From NCBI RefSeq assembly GCF_000003855.2, contig NW_003101652.1, positions 418,307 through 482,306 of the forward strand: a stretch of DNA of 64,000 bases, written 5' to 3'. This document shows positions 11,173 through 22,686 of the stretch, piece by piece. The notes under the pieces were generated by a model that was given only the letters and a program-made list of their open reading frames with translations, ran no database searches and was not told the origin of the DNA. This stretch comes from Blastomyces gilchristii SLH14081 (lineage: Eukaryota > Ascomycota > Eurotiomycetes > Onygenales > Ajellomycetaceae). Each line of letters starts with the position of its first letter. Positions within the stretch are counted from its first letter, which is position 1. The position numbers were made by a program, and so were the translations under genes.

Positions 11173-12500
11173 TAATACACTACTGTTCTGACAGTCAGAA
11201 CTCAATAACAGATGCTCTCTCATAATAAGAGTAAGATATGTTATTCAATGTAACAGATACTCACTGAATAAATCAAGAGCATCAGCTCTTGAATCTGAAG
11301 ATACTAGTTAATCAAGATAGAACAACTCATGACACTATACACACTTCTCTGATTAGAACACTCTCTCTCTGAACTGATACTAACACTGATATTAATATCT
11401 CAACTTCTTCTGAATCTATACTGAATGAATTATAGCATATAACAGCTCAAACTGATGAACTTCTTCAAGTACTTATCAAAGCAGTATATTAAGAAGCACT
11501 CTGATTCTCTTCAGAACTACATATAAGAATTAATATCTCAGAATACTTAATCAATGACAATAACACTCTATGATTCTGTGAGTGATGTTGAGTTCTCTAC
11601 TCTGAATTCTTACACACTCAGATAATGTAAGAGATGCATGATTTATATATAATCAGTTATTCAAATCATGAATAACTGTATTAAATAATCTCTCAGAAGT
11701 TCTACTGATCTGAGATATCAAACAGCATTAGATGTTTTATCTGAAACTGTAACTATTGTTTCTTCATCATCTTATAAAAGAACTGTAGAAAAGATCTGCT
11801 GAAATCACTTGATATCTCTGATAGAATCTGATGAGATGTGATAATTGACTTCACTATTAATCTTTCTGAGAGTAAGAGCTGTAGAAACATTCTGATCATT
11901 ATGAACTGATTAAGTAAGAATGTTATATTGAAACTCTGTGATAAGATGAATGCTGAACAAGTTACTGAAGCTTTTCTAAGAAGCTTATTCTATCAGATGC
12001 ATGAATTGCTGAGATCTATAGTATCAGATTGAGACTGTCAATTTGTGAGCACTCTCTGAACAAGAATCTGTCAAGTTCTCAAGATTACATATCATCTGTC
12101 AACTGCCTATCACCTCAAGATCAATGATGTATCAGAACAGACAATTCAGATTATAAAGAACTATCTTCATAAGTTCTGCAATCACTTACAAGATGATTGA
12201 CATGACCTGCTTCTACACACAGAGGTCACTATTAATGAACAAGATATCATTTTAACAGGTGTAAGCTCATTCTTTCTTACACATGATTATCATATAAAGA
12301 TGTTGAATCTTCTAGAGATTACATAGTTCACATCAGACTCTCACAGTCTGATTCAGATCACTGATAATATAGTAATAAAACTTCAAAATATCTGTGATTG
12401 AGCAGAGATCTTCATAACAACTGTGAAACAAGATCAAGAGAATCAAATCAATGTTCATCAAGATCTCACTGAATAATATAAGATAGAAGATCTAGTATAA
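11173..12500 (+). pseudogene. RNase H and integrase remnant of Gypsy A1
   Basis: Begins with the NSITDALS block (LPDALSR-like end of RNase H) and continues through integrase. Landmarks are a DVIIDFTINLSES block (the DFI/VxLP region), NVILKLCDKMNAEQVTEAFLRSLFYQMHELLRSIVSD (core) and HLSTAYHLKINDVSEQT (TAYHPQTDGQTE-like). The catalytic Asp positions are partly preserved, but stops occur throughout. Confidence 0.75.
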
Positions 12501-12899
12501 TTGAATCTTAAGAATATACAAACTACATGTTCATCTTGTACACTAGATGACTGTCATATCAAGTATAAAGTGATAGAAGTTCTAGATAGTCACAACTATT
12601 ATCTTGACATATCATCAGAGATTTATAATGTCTTCTATATAAGCTTGCTTCACTGCACTGTCACTGACTTATTCTCTTCTCAACTAACTTTCAACTGACA
12701 ACTGTCAGAGATCATAGAAGAAGATAATGAGCTTAAGTGAGAGATTGAAGATATTCTCAATGAGAGATCACATGACTGTGATTAATAATATCTTATGAAA
12801 TGAGTCAGTTATAATCAACTGACCTGAACTCTGAGTTCTGTGTTATCTGAAACAGTGACTCTTGACTGATGAGAACTGCTTCTGAAAAGAGAGAACTAA
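12501..12899 (+). pseudogene. integrase C-terminus and chromodomain of Gypsy A1
   Basis: A 65-codon open stretch reads KYKVIEVLDSHNYYLD...NVFYISLLH, the usual fungal Gypsy block before the chromodomain. It is followed by EIEDILNERS...YLMK-stop-VSYNQLT, a chromodomain with its Trp codons turned to TGA. A polypurine tract AAAAGAGAGAAC (about 12885-12897) directly precedes the 3' LTR. The homologous minus-strand segment in A2 is 40140-40523. Confidence 0.8.
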
Positions 12900-13213
12900 T
12901 GTGACAAGCTGCACCTGATTAATTATATAGACTATTTCATATACTTTATAGATTTCTACTGCCTCATTCTCAATTGCTGATCCTCAGCTGTTATGAACAT
13001 GTATGTTCTGATTGCTGATCCTCGGCTGCTATAAACATGTATATATTCTTCCACTCTGAAGCACCACTGCATACACCATCACATACATGTATAAATATTC
13101 ACTTCAATTGTCAATTCTCGCACTTTCTCTTTCTTTCCTTCTCTAATGTTTTTCTCTTTGTTATATAAGACCTATCAATATTATACCGATCTATTCAGCG
13201 TAGACTCCTTACA
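12900..13213 (+). repeat. 3' LTR of Gypsy A1
   Basis: 314 bp, the same length as the 5' LTR, starting TGTGACAAGCTGCACC and ending CCTTACA. Compared with the 5' LTR almost all differences are transitions, mainly CpG, CpC and GpG sites. Confidence 0.9.
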
Positions 13214-13218
13214 CATTC

Positions 13219-13555
13219 ATTAATATACTCTATTTATTATAGAAAAATCAACTTTTTCATGTAAAAAACACTGTAATATAACATTATATATATTCTATTA
13301 AAAACATTTAATTGCTCTGACTTATACAGCTCAGATTAATCTTTAAATCTTTATTCTTTTTTTTTATTCTGCTGCTTTTATACATTCTCTACAGTACTTA
13401 CATTTCTTATACTTCTCTCTATATTTATTTTATTAAATGCTCTGTAAAATAATCTCATGTAATATTATATATACTTCTTTAAATTCAGATAAGATTGAAA
13501 AGCTAACTTTACAGTCTATACAACTCTGATTAATCTGATAATAATAATAAAAATA
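13219..13555. repeat. tandem-repeat units 2 and 3 (right of Gypsy A1)
   Basis: Unit 2 (ATTATAGAAAAATCAACTTT from 13237) and a shortened unit 3 (from 13434, CTCTGTAAAATAATCTCATG) repeat the sequence left of A1 at 7301-7520. A1 therefore inserted into a small tandem array. Confidence 0.6.
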
Positions 13556-13687
13556 ATACAGAGTGAAAGAGAGTGATTAGAGTGATAGAGATAATTAAAG
13601 TGATAAGAGAGAGATAAAGAAGTAGAGATAAAAAGTAAAAGTAATAGAGAAAACTATAGAGAAGTAGAGATAGTAATAATAATAAAT
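13556..13687. other. purine-rich low-complexity sequence
   Basis: Strand-asymmetric AGAGATA/AGTAGAG repeats, similar in kind to the purine tract at 1-63. The last eight bases (TAAATAAA, 13680-13687) are the expected left target duplication of MITE5; the right copy lies outside the window. Confidence 0.55.
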
Positions 13688-13910
13688 AGACTAACTGCTG
13701 AAATTATGAATTTCATGTTTAATTTTATTTAATCTGATCTTATACATATCTTGATATGAATCTCACTAAGACTAATTATTAAAAAAACATGTAAAGTAAC
13801 TATTTATCAGATCTTAAAATAAAATTATAACTTAGAAAAAATAAGAAAGTAATCTCATTTAATCTTATTTAGTCTTATTCTTAGTACAAAGTTACTATTT
13901 TTAGACATTT
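13688..13910 (-). mobile_element. MITE5, first fragment (hAT-like MITE, reverse orientation)
   Basis: Starts TAGACTAACTGCTG, the decayed reverse complement of the MITE 3' end (TAGACTGGCCGCCG), and runs to TAGACATTT inside the element. There Gypsy D inserted (target CATTT at 13906-13910, repeated at 39578-39582). The MITE resumes at 39578. It is far more mutated than MITE1 to MITE3, so this is an older copy. Confidence 0.85.
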
Positions 13911-14443
13911 TATCACGCTTCTGACCGTGTCAAGACTCTGTTATAGTTTCACACAGCTCATTACTTTTCTGTAAATGATTTCATTTATTTCACAGACTGT
14001 TTGAATCAGCTTTCAATCACTTTATAACATTATTCAGATATATTATAGAAAGATCTAATTAATAAATATAAGAATCTCACTTTTATACAAGGTCAGCAGA
14101 TTACTCTTTTATAATAGTAAGATATTACTGAGATATCACTTCAGCTATTCTTACTCATGAAATGAGAGAAGAGTATCTGCTTATTATCTATATAGAATAG
14201 TCAGATGCTGACTTCTTATTAAAGAAGTCAGTGATTCATTTTTCTTCTACTGAAAGATATATAAGAGTTACTGTGTTTCTTATACAATCTTCTTAGTATA
14301 CTAAGTATTATATCTATGATATTCTCACAATAACTCTGTAGTCTATAAGCTCACTATTCAAGCAAGATAGTTAAGCTCATTTATATAACTTCTTAAATAA
14401 CTATCTCTATAATAATACTGCTGACTAGTCATCATTTCACTTC
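13911..14443 (+). repeat. 5' LTR of Gypsy D, first 533 bp
   Basis: Aligns over its length with 39034-39566 in the same orientation. It is interrupted after ...TTTCACTTC by Gypsy C-left; the last 12 bp of the LTR (22675-22686) lie on the other side of that insertion. Confidence 0.88.
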
Positions 14444-14610
14444 TGTGATTCAAAGGTTGCTTGAGTCAGCGTACGATTACAGGCGTACGCTGACTTCTTA
14501 TATACTGTACACTAAATTAATTGATGGCTGCTATGGCCCCTTTACATTCGTAAGCAAGTTTAAAAGTGACTGTGTTATTATTCAGTGATTGTACATTCTT
14601 CTAAATCACA
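14444..14610 (-). repeat. 3' LTR of Gypsy C-left
   Basis: 167 bp with a TTATATAC-type TATA region, two GCGTACG-type palindromes near 14468-14490 and several retained CpG sites, so it is less decayed than the interior. It is the direct partner of 22504-22670. Confidence 0.88.
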
Positions 14611-15130
14611 TCCTCTCTCATCAGATTCAGTCATACTCACATGATCATGTTATATACCCTAGCTTTATGCAGATTAACTCATTACTAGCATTTTACAATT
14701 GTGTGATCTATCTCTGATTCAGCTAGTATTCTGTATATACTCTTACAAAGAAACTTTCACTATATTATATCTCTTATTCACTAACTTTTCTAATTCTTCA
14801 ATCATCTTCTTCATCATCATCATCATCAAATATTATTATCTTATTCAAGATTTCTATTTCTTCTTCTATTCAACTCTTTCTATCTGTTCATCTATCATAT
14901 TGTATATGTTTCTGACAATGACTTCTCATTTTCATAACAAGCATTATTATAGTGCTCATACTGAGCAGTTTATTAGCAGTAAGTGTAATACATTGTGAAA
15001 TATGATTAGAACTTGTTTATCTTCTAATAATTATCAGAATATATTATTATGAATAATATATTTTCTTCATCTTCTTATATACTCTTGACTGTTTTTCTTC
15101 TCAGCAGACTTCTGATTGTGTTTTCTGACA
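14611..15130. other. 3' non-core region of Gypsy C-left, outer part
   Basis: Sequence between the 3' LTR and the antisense ORFs. It includes a TCATCATCATCATC microsatellite near 14813-14830. A plus-strand open stretch (14699-14998) is Ser/Ile/Tyr-rich with no recognisable domain. The homologous segment in C-right runs to the window end. Confidence 0.5.
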
Positions 15131-15149
15131 TGATTTTATATGAATAAAG

Positions 15150-16599
15150 ATGCTGATGTTTATTTTTATTCATATAGAATCTTCATGTGTTGACAGATTC
15201 ATATTCACTAATAATAGTGAACTCAATGTTAAATCATTGATTAAGACCTTAAAGAATGTAATAATAAAGAAATTGTCTGTATTATATATAACTGAGTCTT
15301 TCATATCTCTCTCTGCTTCTTCTGCTACTTCTTTCTCTGCTGCTCTCTTCTCTGTTTCTTTCTCTACTGCTCTCTCTCAATCTTCTACACTTGCTTCTGT
15401 GTCTGATTCTTCTGCTCTCACTACTTCTGTTTCTGTGATCTCTACTCTCACTACTTCTGCTCTCACTGCTGCCTTTATTACTAGCTCTTTTCTGTTTTAA
15501 GAAGATGTTATGTAGACTTGATGAACTATATTTCTCAGTGTATACACTCTCACTCTTCTTACTGATCTCTAGAATAATCTATTGTATGAAGACTGTGTAT
15601 AATATAACTATTTAAAGCTCAGTTGCAGATACTGATTATTATGTTTATTTTAAATATTATAATGAGACAATGTTCATTCATACTGAAGAATCACTTCTCT
15701 CTTCAACAGTGTTGAGATGTAAGTCTTTTCTTTTTTCTCTTCTCTTCTAATACTGATTTTTCTAGAGAAAATTGTTATAAGTTTTGTTGTATATAAAGTT
15801 ATGATGTTCACAGATACTAAGAAACTTTTTATAACTGTAAAGTTTTAATATTACAGAGATATCTACTCTAATGAATTTCTTCAGAATGATAGATCTGTAT
15901 TAGTCTATTCTCTAATATCTGTCATCTAACTTTGTAATGCAGGTAAAAGATATCTGTGTTTTCAGAAATGAAAATACAGATGTCATACTCTTTTACATCT
16001 GCAGATATGAGACTTGTGCATCTTGTCTGAGATGTTGTTATGAGAATAAGCTGTTCATATACTGTGTTCTACTTTCTGCATTTCTCTGTATCTCTCTCTC
16101 TCTTTCTGAGAAGCCTTGTATATGTTGTAATTACATGTACAATTCTAAGATCAGCAGATATTTATTTAGTAATTATTATCTCTGCTTTTATAATTTTGTA
16201 TACTAATAATAGTTCTTAGTTACTTCAGCATCAGAGATTATTTTAATTGAAGATGATAATGTCACTGAGACTATTCTCTTTCATTTTTAAGCTTCTTCTA
16301 TTACTTTCTCTTTCTCTTCTATGAGAAAGATTGTGTACATACTGAGTTATAAGTATTTGACCCTGAGTGACTTCTGCTGTCATTTGTCTAATTCTGTGTC
16401 TTCTTCTTCTTCTATTTCTTCTATCTCTACTCTTTCTATCTTAGCTTCTGATTCTGCAGATTCTGTGCTCTTCTTCAATTTTTCTATGCATATGTGTATG
16501 CATTTCTATATTGACATTCCAGTCAATCTTGTGATAAATGACATTAATGTTGTACACAGAGTGGTAGAGAAATCAGAGATATGTATAGTATTGTTATAA
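15150..16599 (+). pseudogene. antisense accessory ORF remnants of Gypsy C-left
   Basis: Three plus-strand open stretches (15150-15500, 15937-16206, 16321-16599) run antisense to C-left. The first begins with a hydrophobic/acidic segment (HIESSCVDRF, NNSELNVKSLI) and ends Ser/Thr-rich. The second is Cys-rich (LRCCYENKLF, SEKPCICCNYMYNSK). The third ends IPVNLVINDINVVHRVVE. All three match, in order, antisense ORFs of C-right (63591-63133, 62804-62487, 62509-62138). They may be pieces of one accessory antisense gene; the function is unknown. The alternative is chance openness in shared sequence. Confidence 0.4.
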
Positions 16600-16619
16600 G
16601 AGCAGCTTACAGCTCTTGA

Positions 16620-17640
16620 ATCCCTTGTAAATCTTGAGTTTTGAGATTTTCTTAGTTTTTGATATTTTTCAGATGACATGATGTTAGAAATGAATTAAAT
16701 GTATGATGTATGAAAATAAATGAAGTATGTATGATAACATTTATCTTCTTACAGCTGACTCTTACAGTTAATGATCAATTCATTATTTCTTTTCTTTCTT
16801 ATACTTTTTCTTTATCTGCTAGTTACTACTCTTACACAATCTCTATATAATACAGTGTTCAATGACTAGATTCAGCAGCTTTCATCTTTTATAATTCTGT
16901 CTTATGCATTATACTGTCTCTCTTCACCTGCTTAGATCACTATAGTAAATAGCTCATCAAAACTAATCTCATCTGATCTCTGAGTGTTCTCAGAGATTGA
17001 GATGACTTGATTTCATATGTCTGTGAATGTTTCAGATAGTTCATTCTCTATAGTCTCTGTAATTGAACTGATGTAAACAGTTGAATTTAACTCTGAATCT
17101 CTTTTTCTTCTGTGATCTGACTCATGTACAAGTCTGCTGCTTTGAGACTGCTCTTTGTCATTTTATATCTACTGTCTGCAGTGTGTTATTGTACAATCAG
17201 CTACAGTCTTATTACTTATTGAAGTATAATATTTATCTGATTTCTTCATTACTTTTCATTCTTTTCTTATAATTGTGAAAAGATTGAAATAAGTGAGATT
17301 ATCTGATTTGTAAATGTCTATGATTTCTCTTACTTTGTAAGACTTTTTAATTATAAGTCTCTTCTTTTTCAATACTGATAATAGTGCTGTGAATAATCAT
17401 AATTCACTCAGATCTTGCATCTTTACTTTCATAAGTTATAAATCATTTATTAAGTTATATAAGATTCATCTCTCTGATTCTTTCAATGTGTATATTCTCA
17501 GAGAATGTGATTTGAGTATTTTATATGACTCAAATCATCTAGATTGAAACTTCTCAGAACTCTCATTATGTATGAGAACTCATATTCTCATCTTGAGACT
17601 CAATTTCTTAACTAGTGAGTCTCATATTCTTTTTGATTGA
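16620..17640 (-). pseudogene. integrase C-terminal extension of Gypsy C-left
   Basis: Heavily decayed minus-strand sequence homologous to 61090-62100 of C-right, where RILYNLIN-like and SYAELAVLSKKEW-like blocks of the fungal Gypsy integrase tail can be recognised. Confidence 0.5.
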
Positions 17641-17664
17641 ATTGCTTAATTCAGAAGTAACTTG

Positions 17665-20560
17665 TTAGCTTTTGCATGTGCATGACTGATCTCTTTCAAT
17701 CTTAATTCTATGTTCACAACTGCTGCATCTGCAACTGTTGTTTCTGCTGTATCTGTAATCACTGTTTTCTTTCTCATCTTTTCTGAAGCATTCTTCAGGA
17801 TGTGCGGATGCAATCCATACAACAGATAGAATAATGAATACTTGAAGACTGCATACTGCTGAATTCACATGACTAATAGTGTCTGATCAAGATATTCATC
17901 TCATAATCTCATAGACTTACTCACTAGATATTTTGACAGTATATTGCTTAGAATTTTATTTAAGTGTTTCATCTTTTCATTTATCTGTGAATAATATGAT
18001 GTTGTTCTACAATGTCTTATCTGTAACTGACTCATGAAATGCCTCACTGCTTCTTCTATGAGATTTGCACTGTTATCAGTTAGAATCTCATATAGCATTT
18101 CATAGTTAACATAGATCTCATTGTGTAGAAACTTTATCACTATCTTCTCTATTATCTCTGAAACTGCTTTCACAACTGACTAGTCAGTAGTGTAGTCAAT
18201 AGCAGTGATTATTCATTGATTTTCATTTGATTTTCATAGCAGTATGTCTATGAGATTCATCTCTCATCATTTAAATAATTGTATTGTACACTTCATCTGA
18301 TGTTATACTTTCTCATGTTCTAATTCTTTCTTAGATTCTTTCACAATCTGATAATTCAGACACTTATAAGTATATATCTGAATGTTGTCAGCCATGCTTA
18401 GTCAGTATACTCTTGATTTGAGTACACTCATGAGTTCAGAACTTTCTAAGTAACTGAATTTCTTGTGTATGTGAGTTATCAAGTTATATCTAAATGAATG
18501 TTCTAGATAGAGAGCTTCTGCATATTCTAGATCACAGTACAGTATAACATCATTTTTCAATTTTCTCAGCTTGAAGTTTGAAAGCATCTCTTCTACTACT
18601 TTTATAAGACACTTATCAGCTGACATCTTGTCATTCTTCAAGTAAGAGATTATTGTGTTCACTCATTCTGATTTCTTATATTCTCTCAGTATATTTAATA
18701 TGAACTTCTCTTATATCTGGTTTACAGAATTCTCACTCATGAAATCAGGTCTGTGACTGATTGTATCAGATATCACAGTATTCAACCTCTTTTGATATTT
18801 AATATTAAGATTATATGCTTGAAACTCTGAGATTCAATATACTAAGTGTTTGAAAGGTTTCATTGTTGATTGTAGATAGATAAGACTTTCATAATCTATG
18901 ATCACTGTTATTGTATGTCTGTTATTAATATATCTATCTCACAATGTCAGTGTATGCTTAATTGCTAGTAATTTCTTTTCATACACTGAGTAATTGAGCT
19001 CAGCACTTAATAGTTTTCTATCATTATATGTCACTAGATGCAGCTTGCTATTCTTACTCATCTGTAGAAGAGTGTCTCTGATAGCTCATTCAAATACATC
19101 TGTCTTAATGTAGAAAGGTTTATCATGATCTGATTGAATAAGCACTGAGAATATTATTATATATTCTCTCAGTGTGAGAAAAGTCTCTTTATATACAGTA
19201 TTTCAGATAATTGAATGAAACTTCTTCTTTCATAGATTTATATCTGTTTCTCTTAAGAGATCTGAGAGTGATACAGATATTTGTATAAAATTCTTAATAA
19301 ATCTGCAGTAATATGAGATCAATTCAAGAAACTGTTATATATAGTGTATATTTCTCAGCCACAGTTAATTTACTATAACATTCAATTTCTCTGAAATAAG
19401 ATATATACAGTCATCACTTACTACATATTCTACAAACTTTAACTCTTCTGTTTCAAACATATATTTTATTAATTTAATATAAAGCTTATACTCTGTCAGA
19501 GTTATAAGCACTTTATTGAGATACTTCAGATATTTATTGTATAAGTTTAAGAAGACTAGAATGTTATTGAGATATATAAGATATGAGATTTTATTCTATT
19601 TATGAAGAATTGTATTCATTATTGTTTAAAAGATAACAGATACATTTATCAGACTGAATGATATTATCAGAAATTTAAACTTTTCTCATTATATATTAAA
19701 CACAGTTCACAGAACTGATAGTTTATCTATGTGAATCTGTCAGTATTCTGAGAGAAGATTAATCTTTGATAGATATTGAGTATTTTTAACTGTATTTAAC
19801 TGTTGTTGAATCTATAACAGTGAATATTCATTCTTGATTATAAGCTTGTTAAGTGTTTGATAATTGATACACATCTGTCACTTCTCACCCGCCTTTTTCA
19901 TGAATAGAACTGGAAAGCCTCACACACTTGATGAGAATTATATGAGATTATGTTCTAGAAGGTCTGTGATCTGATACTTCTATTCTTTAAGATATGTTTA
20001 TAACAGAGAGTACATATTCTGATTGACTAGTTTCACATTCTCTATATCAATCTCATGTATAAATCCTTGTTTCAGTGACAATTTCAGTGAAAGATCTGTT
20101 TGAAAGATCTTTTCATACTTCTTCAGAAGCTTCTTCATACACTTATTCTTCTGTATATTCTTTATCTTAGTTTTCTTCACTTCTGAATTCTGTATAACAT
20201 ACAGAATGCTTTTGAATGAGATCTTGTGAATTGTTCTCTTTGCTTATTAATATATAAGCAGATTTAATCCTTCTATACTAGAGATATGAAATGTTCTTCT
20301 CATATCAGTTAATAGAATTGTATGAACTGTTTTCTTTCTATCAGTCAACTGCATATAACATGTACATCATTGAATCTGCAGATTGAATCTTTGAAATCAA
20401 TTAAGTCTGAGAATAAGATTGTATTTCATATTCTGCAGCTCTCACACTTAAATATAGTAAGATCATTCTCTGAAGTGCAAGAGAACTCTTACTCTTGTAG
20501 ATAATATCAAATATCAGTTATCAGATAATCTTATATATCAGAGATTCTTCACTCAGCAGA
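17665..20560 (-). pseudogene. pol remnant of Gypsy C-left
   Basis: Minus-strand pol. In element order: a protease-to-RT linker near 20322-20504; RT start at 20180-19998 (KYEKIFQTDLSLKLSLKQGF); RT palm and RNase H at about 19900-18750; integrase zinc-binding and core at 18662-17901 (THIHKKFSYLES, DNSANLIEEAVRHFMSQ, INEKMKHLNKILSNIL); and the LLYGLHP-like end at 17868. Stops and missense changes are frequent throughout. Confidence 0.75.
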
Positions 20561-20929
20561 TCTTTTTCAGTCTTCAGATTATATAATTATTAATATATTA
20601 TATAGAAGCTTCTGTATCTGCTAACACTTTTACAGTCATCTCTTAATTCTTACTTAGATATCTCTTATACATTAACATTTCAGGTCTTAAGATATTGAGA
20701 TGAGTATTCACTTCATTCTCACCTGTATTTTATTTAAAAGCCTGCTTTCTCTTGATATTCATAAAATTCAGAGAATTATCTAATACAGATATCTCTTTCA
20801 CTTTAAAGACTTTTTATAGAATATCAGTAAGTGTCTCTGAGCTCACTGATTCTGTTAGTTTTTTAACTCTCTTATTTCTCTTGACTGTATATACTGTGTG
20901 TAATCTTTTACATCATGATTTTAATGTCT

Positions 20930-22090
20930 GCAGTTGAAGCAAGCTCAATGCTTATAATATCAAGATTTTCACTCAGAGAATCTCTTTTTCAGAGAATTCA
21001 GTGCTTTAGCAATGACATTCAGATCTAGATTCATCATATCTGAGTGTGTGACTTATGTTATAGAAGTCTGATTATCTATTCTCTACTGAGATATACTTAA
21101 TTACAGTATTTTCTGTCATAATTGACTTACTTATTTTTATATAATAAGAATGTTGTATACTTCTTTCACTGTGTCTGATTATGAGGTTAAGCATTTTAAT
21201 TTCACTCTCAACTCAGATATAAGATCATAGATGAAGATTTATAAATAAAAAGATATTAAAAGCTCTTTATTCAATGTAAGATAGTATAAGCTGAAGTGTA
21301 TGAAGTATGATATAAGATTACTCACTTATCTACACTCAGTGAAGTGTTTATAACACTTATCTTATATATTCACTTTCTCAAAGTTGTGCAAGATTCATTT
21401 GAAAAACTCATTCTATATTTATAAGAATGAATATTACTCTGAGTCTGTGAGATTCATCTTTTCATCAGTTATTTATAATAACTTTACTTTTTCATGTAAA
21501 AATATAGCAGATCTTAAGACTTATTAAAATTCTGTTAACTATCTGTCTGTGAGTTTATCTTTGATCTGATAATATAATTGTATCTGACTTAGTCAGCTGA
21601 TTACAGCATCATTTTTTTAGTCATTATTAAAGCTTAGTAGCTCTGACAGATCTTCTAACTTGATATATCTCATGCTCAGATTCTTATTCCATGCAGCAGT
21701 CTCTGATAATGTGTATACTTCTGAAGAGATTGTGAATAATTATGATAGAATCTTCAGATTCAGTGTAGTTATCTATCTATGTAAATATTTGATCTTCTGC
21801 TGTAGATCTAAGACCTGGTTTTCTCTATTCTTATTAATGATGATAATTGCATCAGTAAAGCTCTTCATCATAAATACTTGATCTGCAGTGAATATCAATT
21901 ATTGTTTAACTTCTATCTCAGTCTATCACTGTGTATGCAAGGCCTCAATTTTGTTTAGAATTCTTGTATATGTATAAAGCTTTGATTCTGATTTGACAGT
22001 TTCAGCTGCTTTTCTTACTGCTTTGAGTAAACACTCTGAGAGGTTCTGTATATCTTTCAGTTCAGATAGCAGAGAAGAGTGTTATTTGTA
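20930..22090 (-). pseudogene. gag remnant of Gypsy C-left
   Basis: Homologous to 56581-57800 of C-right. A CCHC knuckle lies near 20900-20945 on the minus strand (CFNC...H) with the last Cys apparently changed to Tyr. An FSC-type gag block (minus strand of about 21481-21530) matches the 44-bp patch found at 53085. Confidence 0.6.
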
Positions 22091-22503
22091 TTGACTAGAG
22101 AAGATATTCATTTTAATAATTTCTTGTTAATTGTATAATGTCTATTATTATATTGTTATATTGTTATGTGATTTCTGTTATCATTATACAACTTCAGTGA
22201 TGATCATCTCTCTTTTATTTCTCTGAGTGAAGAGTGATCTTCTTTGAATCTGATTCACTGCTCTTATTTCTTTTCTCACATCTCATCTGTTCATATACAT
22301 GACATTCACCTGAGTGTGAAGTTTTCTCTTAATAAGTGAAATAGTATCAATTAAATGCTCTTCTGCTCATCACTCTTTGTATACTATCTTTTGAGATGTT
22401 CTAGGACCACACTAGCATGATAACTATGAATTGCTTTGTAGATGAAATTATCATGCTCTGAAGAAGCCTGTGCTTCTCACCAGTTTTTAGACATACTATC
22501 AGA

Positions 22504-22670
22504 TGTGATTCAAAGGTTGCTTGAGTCAGTGTATGATTACTGATGTACACTGGCTTCTTATATACTGTACACTAAATTAATTAGTGGCTGCTATGACTTC
22601 TTTACATTCGTAAGCAAGTTCAGAAGCGGCCGCGTTATTATCCAGCGGTTGTACGTTCTTCCGAACCACA
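22504..22670 (-). repeat. 5' LTR of Gypsy C-left
   Basis: 167 bp, direct repeat of 14444-14610. On the minus strand it starts TGTGGTTCGGAAGAACGTAC and carries TATATAAG. The outer 60 bp (22610-22670) keep CpG-rich sequence (GCGGCCGCG), while the inner part is decayed. Confidence 0.88.
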
Positions 22671-22674
22671 GTTC

Positions 22675-22686
22675 TGTTATATTACA
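22675..22686 (+). repeat. last 12 bp of the Gypsy D 5' LTR
   Basis: TGTTATATTACA, the counterpart of the end of the 3' LTR (GCTACATTACA at 39567-39577), separated from the rest of the LTR by C-left. Confidence 0.75.

Larger units (their letters stand above)
7521..13213 (+). mobile_element. Ty3/Gypsy chromovirus-like LTR retrotransposon, copy A1
   Basis: A complete 5693-bp element with two 314-bp LTRs (TGT...ACA/ATA) and a 5-bp target duplication CATTC at 7516-7520 and 13214-13218. The order inside is gag with a CCHC knuckle, aspartic protease, reverse transcriptase, RNase H, integrase and a C-terminal chromodomain, which is the chromovirus order. It is riddled with stops, mostly TGA where Trp is expected, and is interrupted by a 245-N gap. 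A second copy, A2, lies on the minus strand from 39792. Not capable of coding for its own movement. Confidence 0.9.
14444..22670 (-). mobile_element. Ty3/Gypsy element C, left copy (minus strand)
   Basis: 8227 bp bounded by 167-bp LTRs at 14444-14610 and 22504-22670 (TGTGATTC...GAACCACA). The 4-bp target is CTTC at 14440-14443 and GTTC at 22671-22674, one mismatch. It inserted 12 bp before the end of the Gypsy D 5' LTR. Order on the minus strand: gag, protease, RT, RNase H, integrase, then a non-core 3' region with antisense ORFs. A second, inverted copy begins at 55957. Confidence 0.88.

Noticed and set aside
14813..14830. CRISPR-like or regulatory meaning of the short TCATCATC and ATTATT repeats
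   Set aside because: They are simple microsatellites or retroelement tails; there are no spaced unique spacers anywhere in the window.
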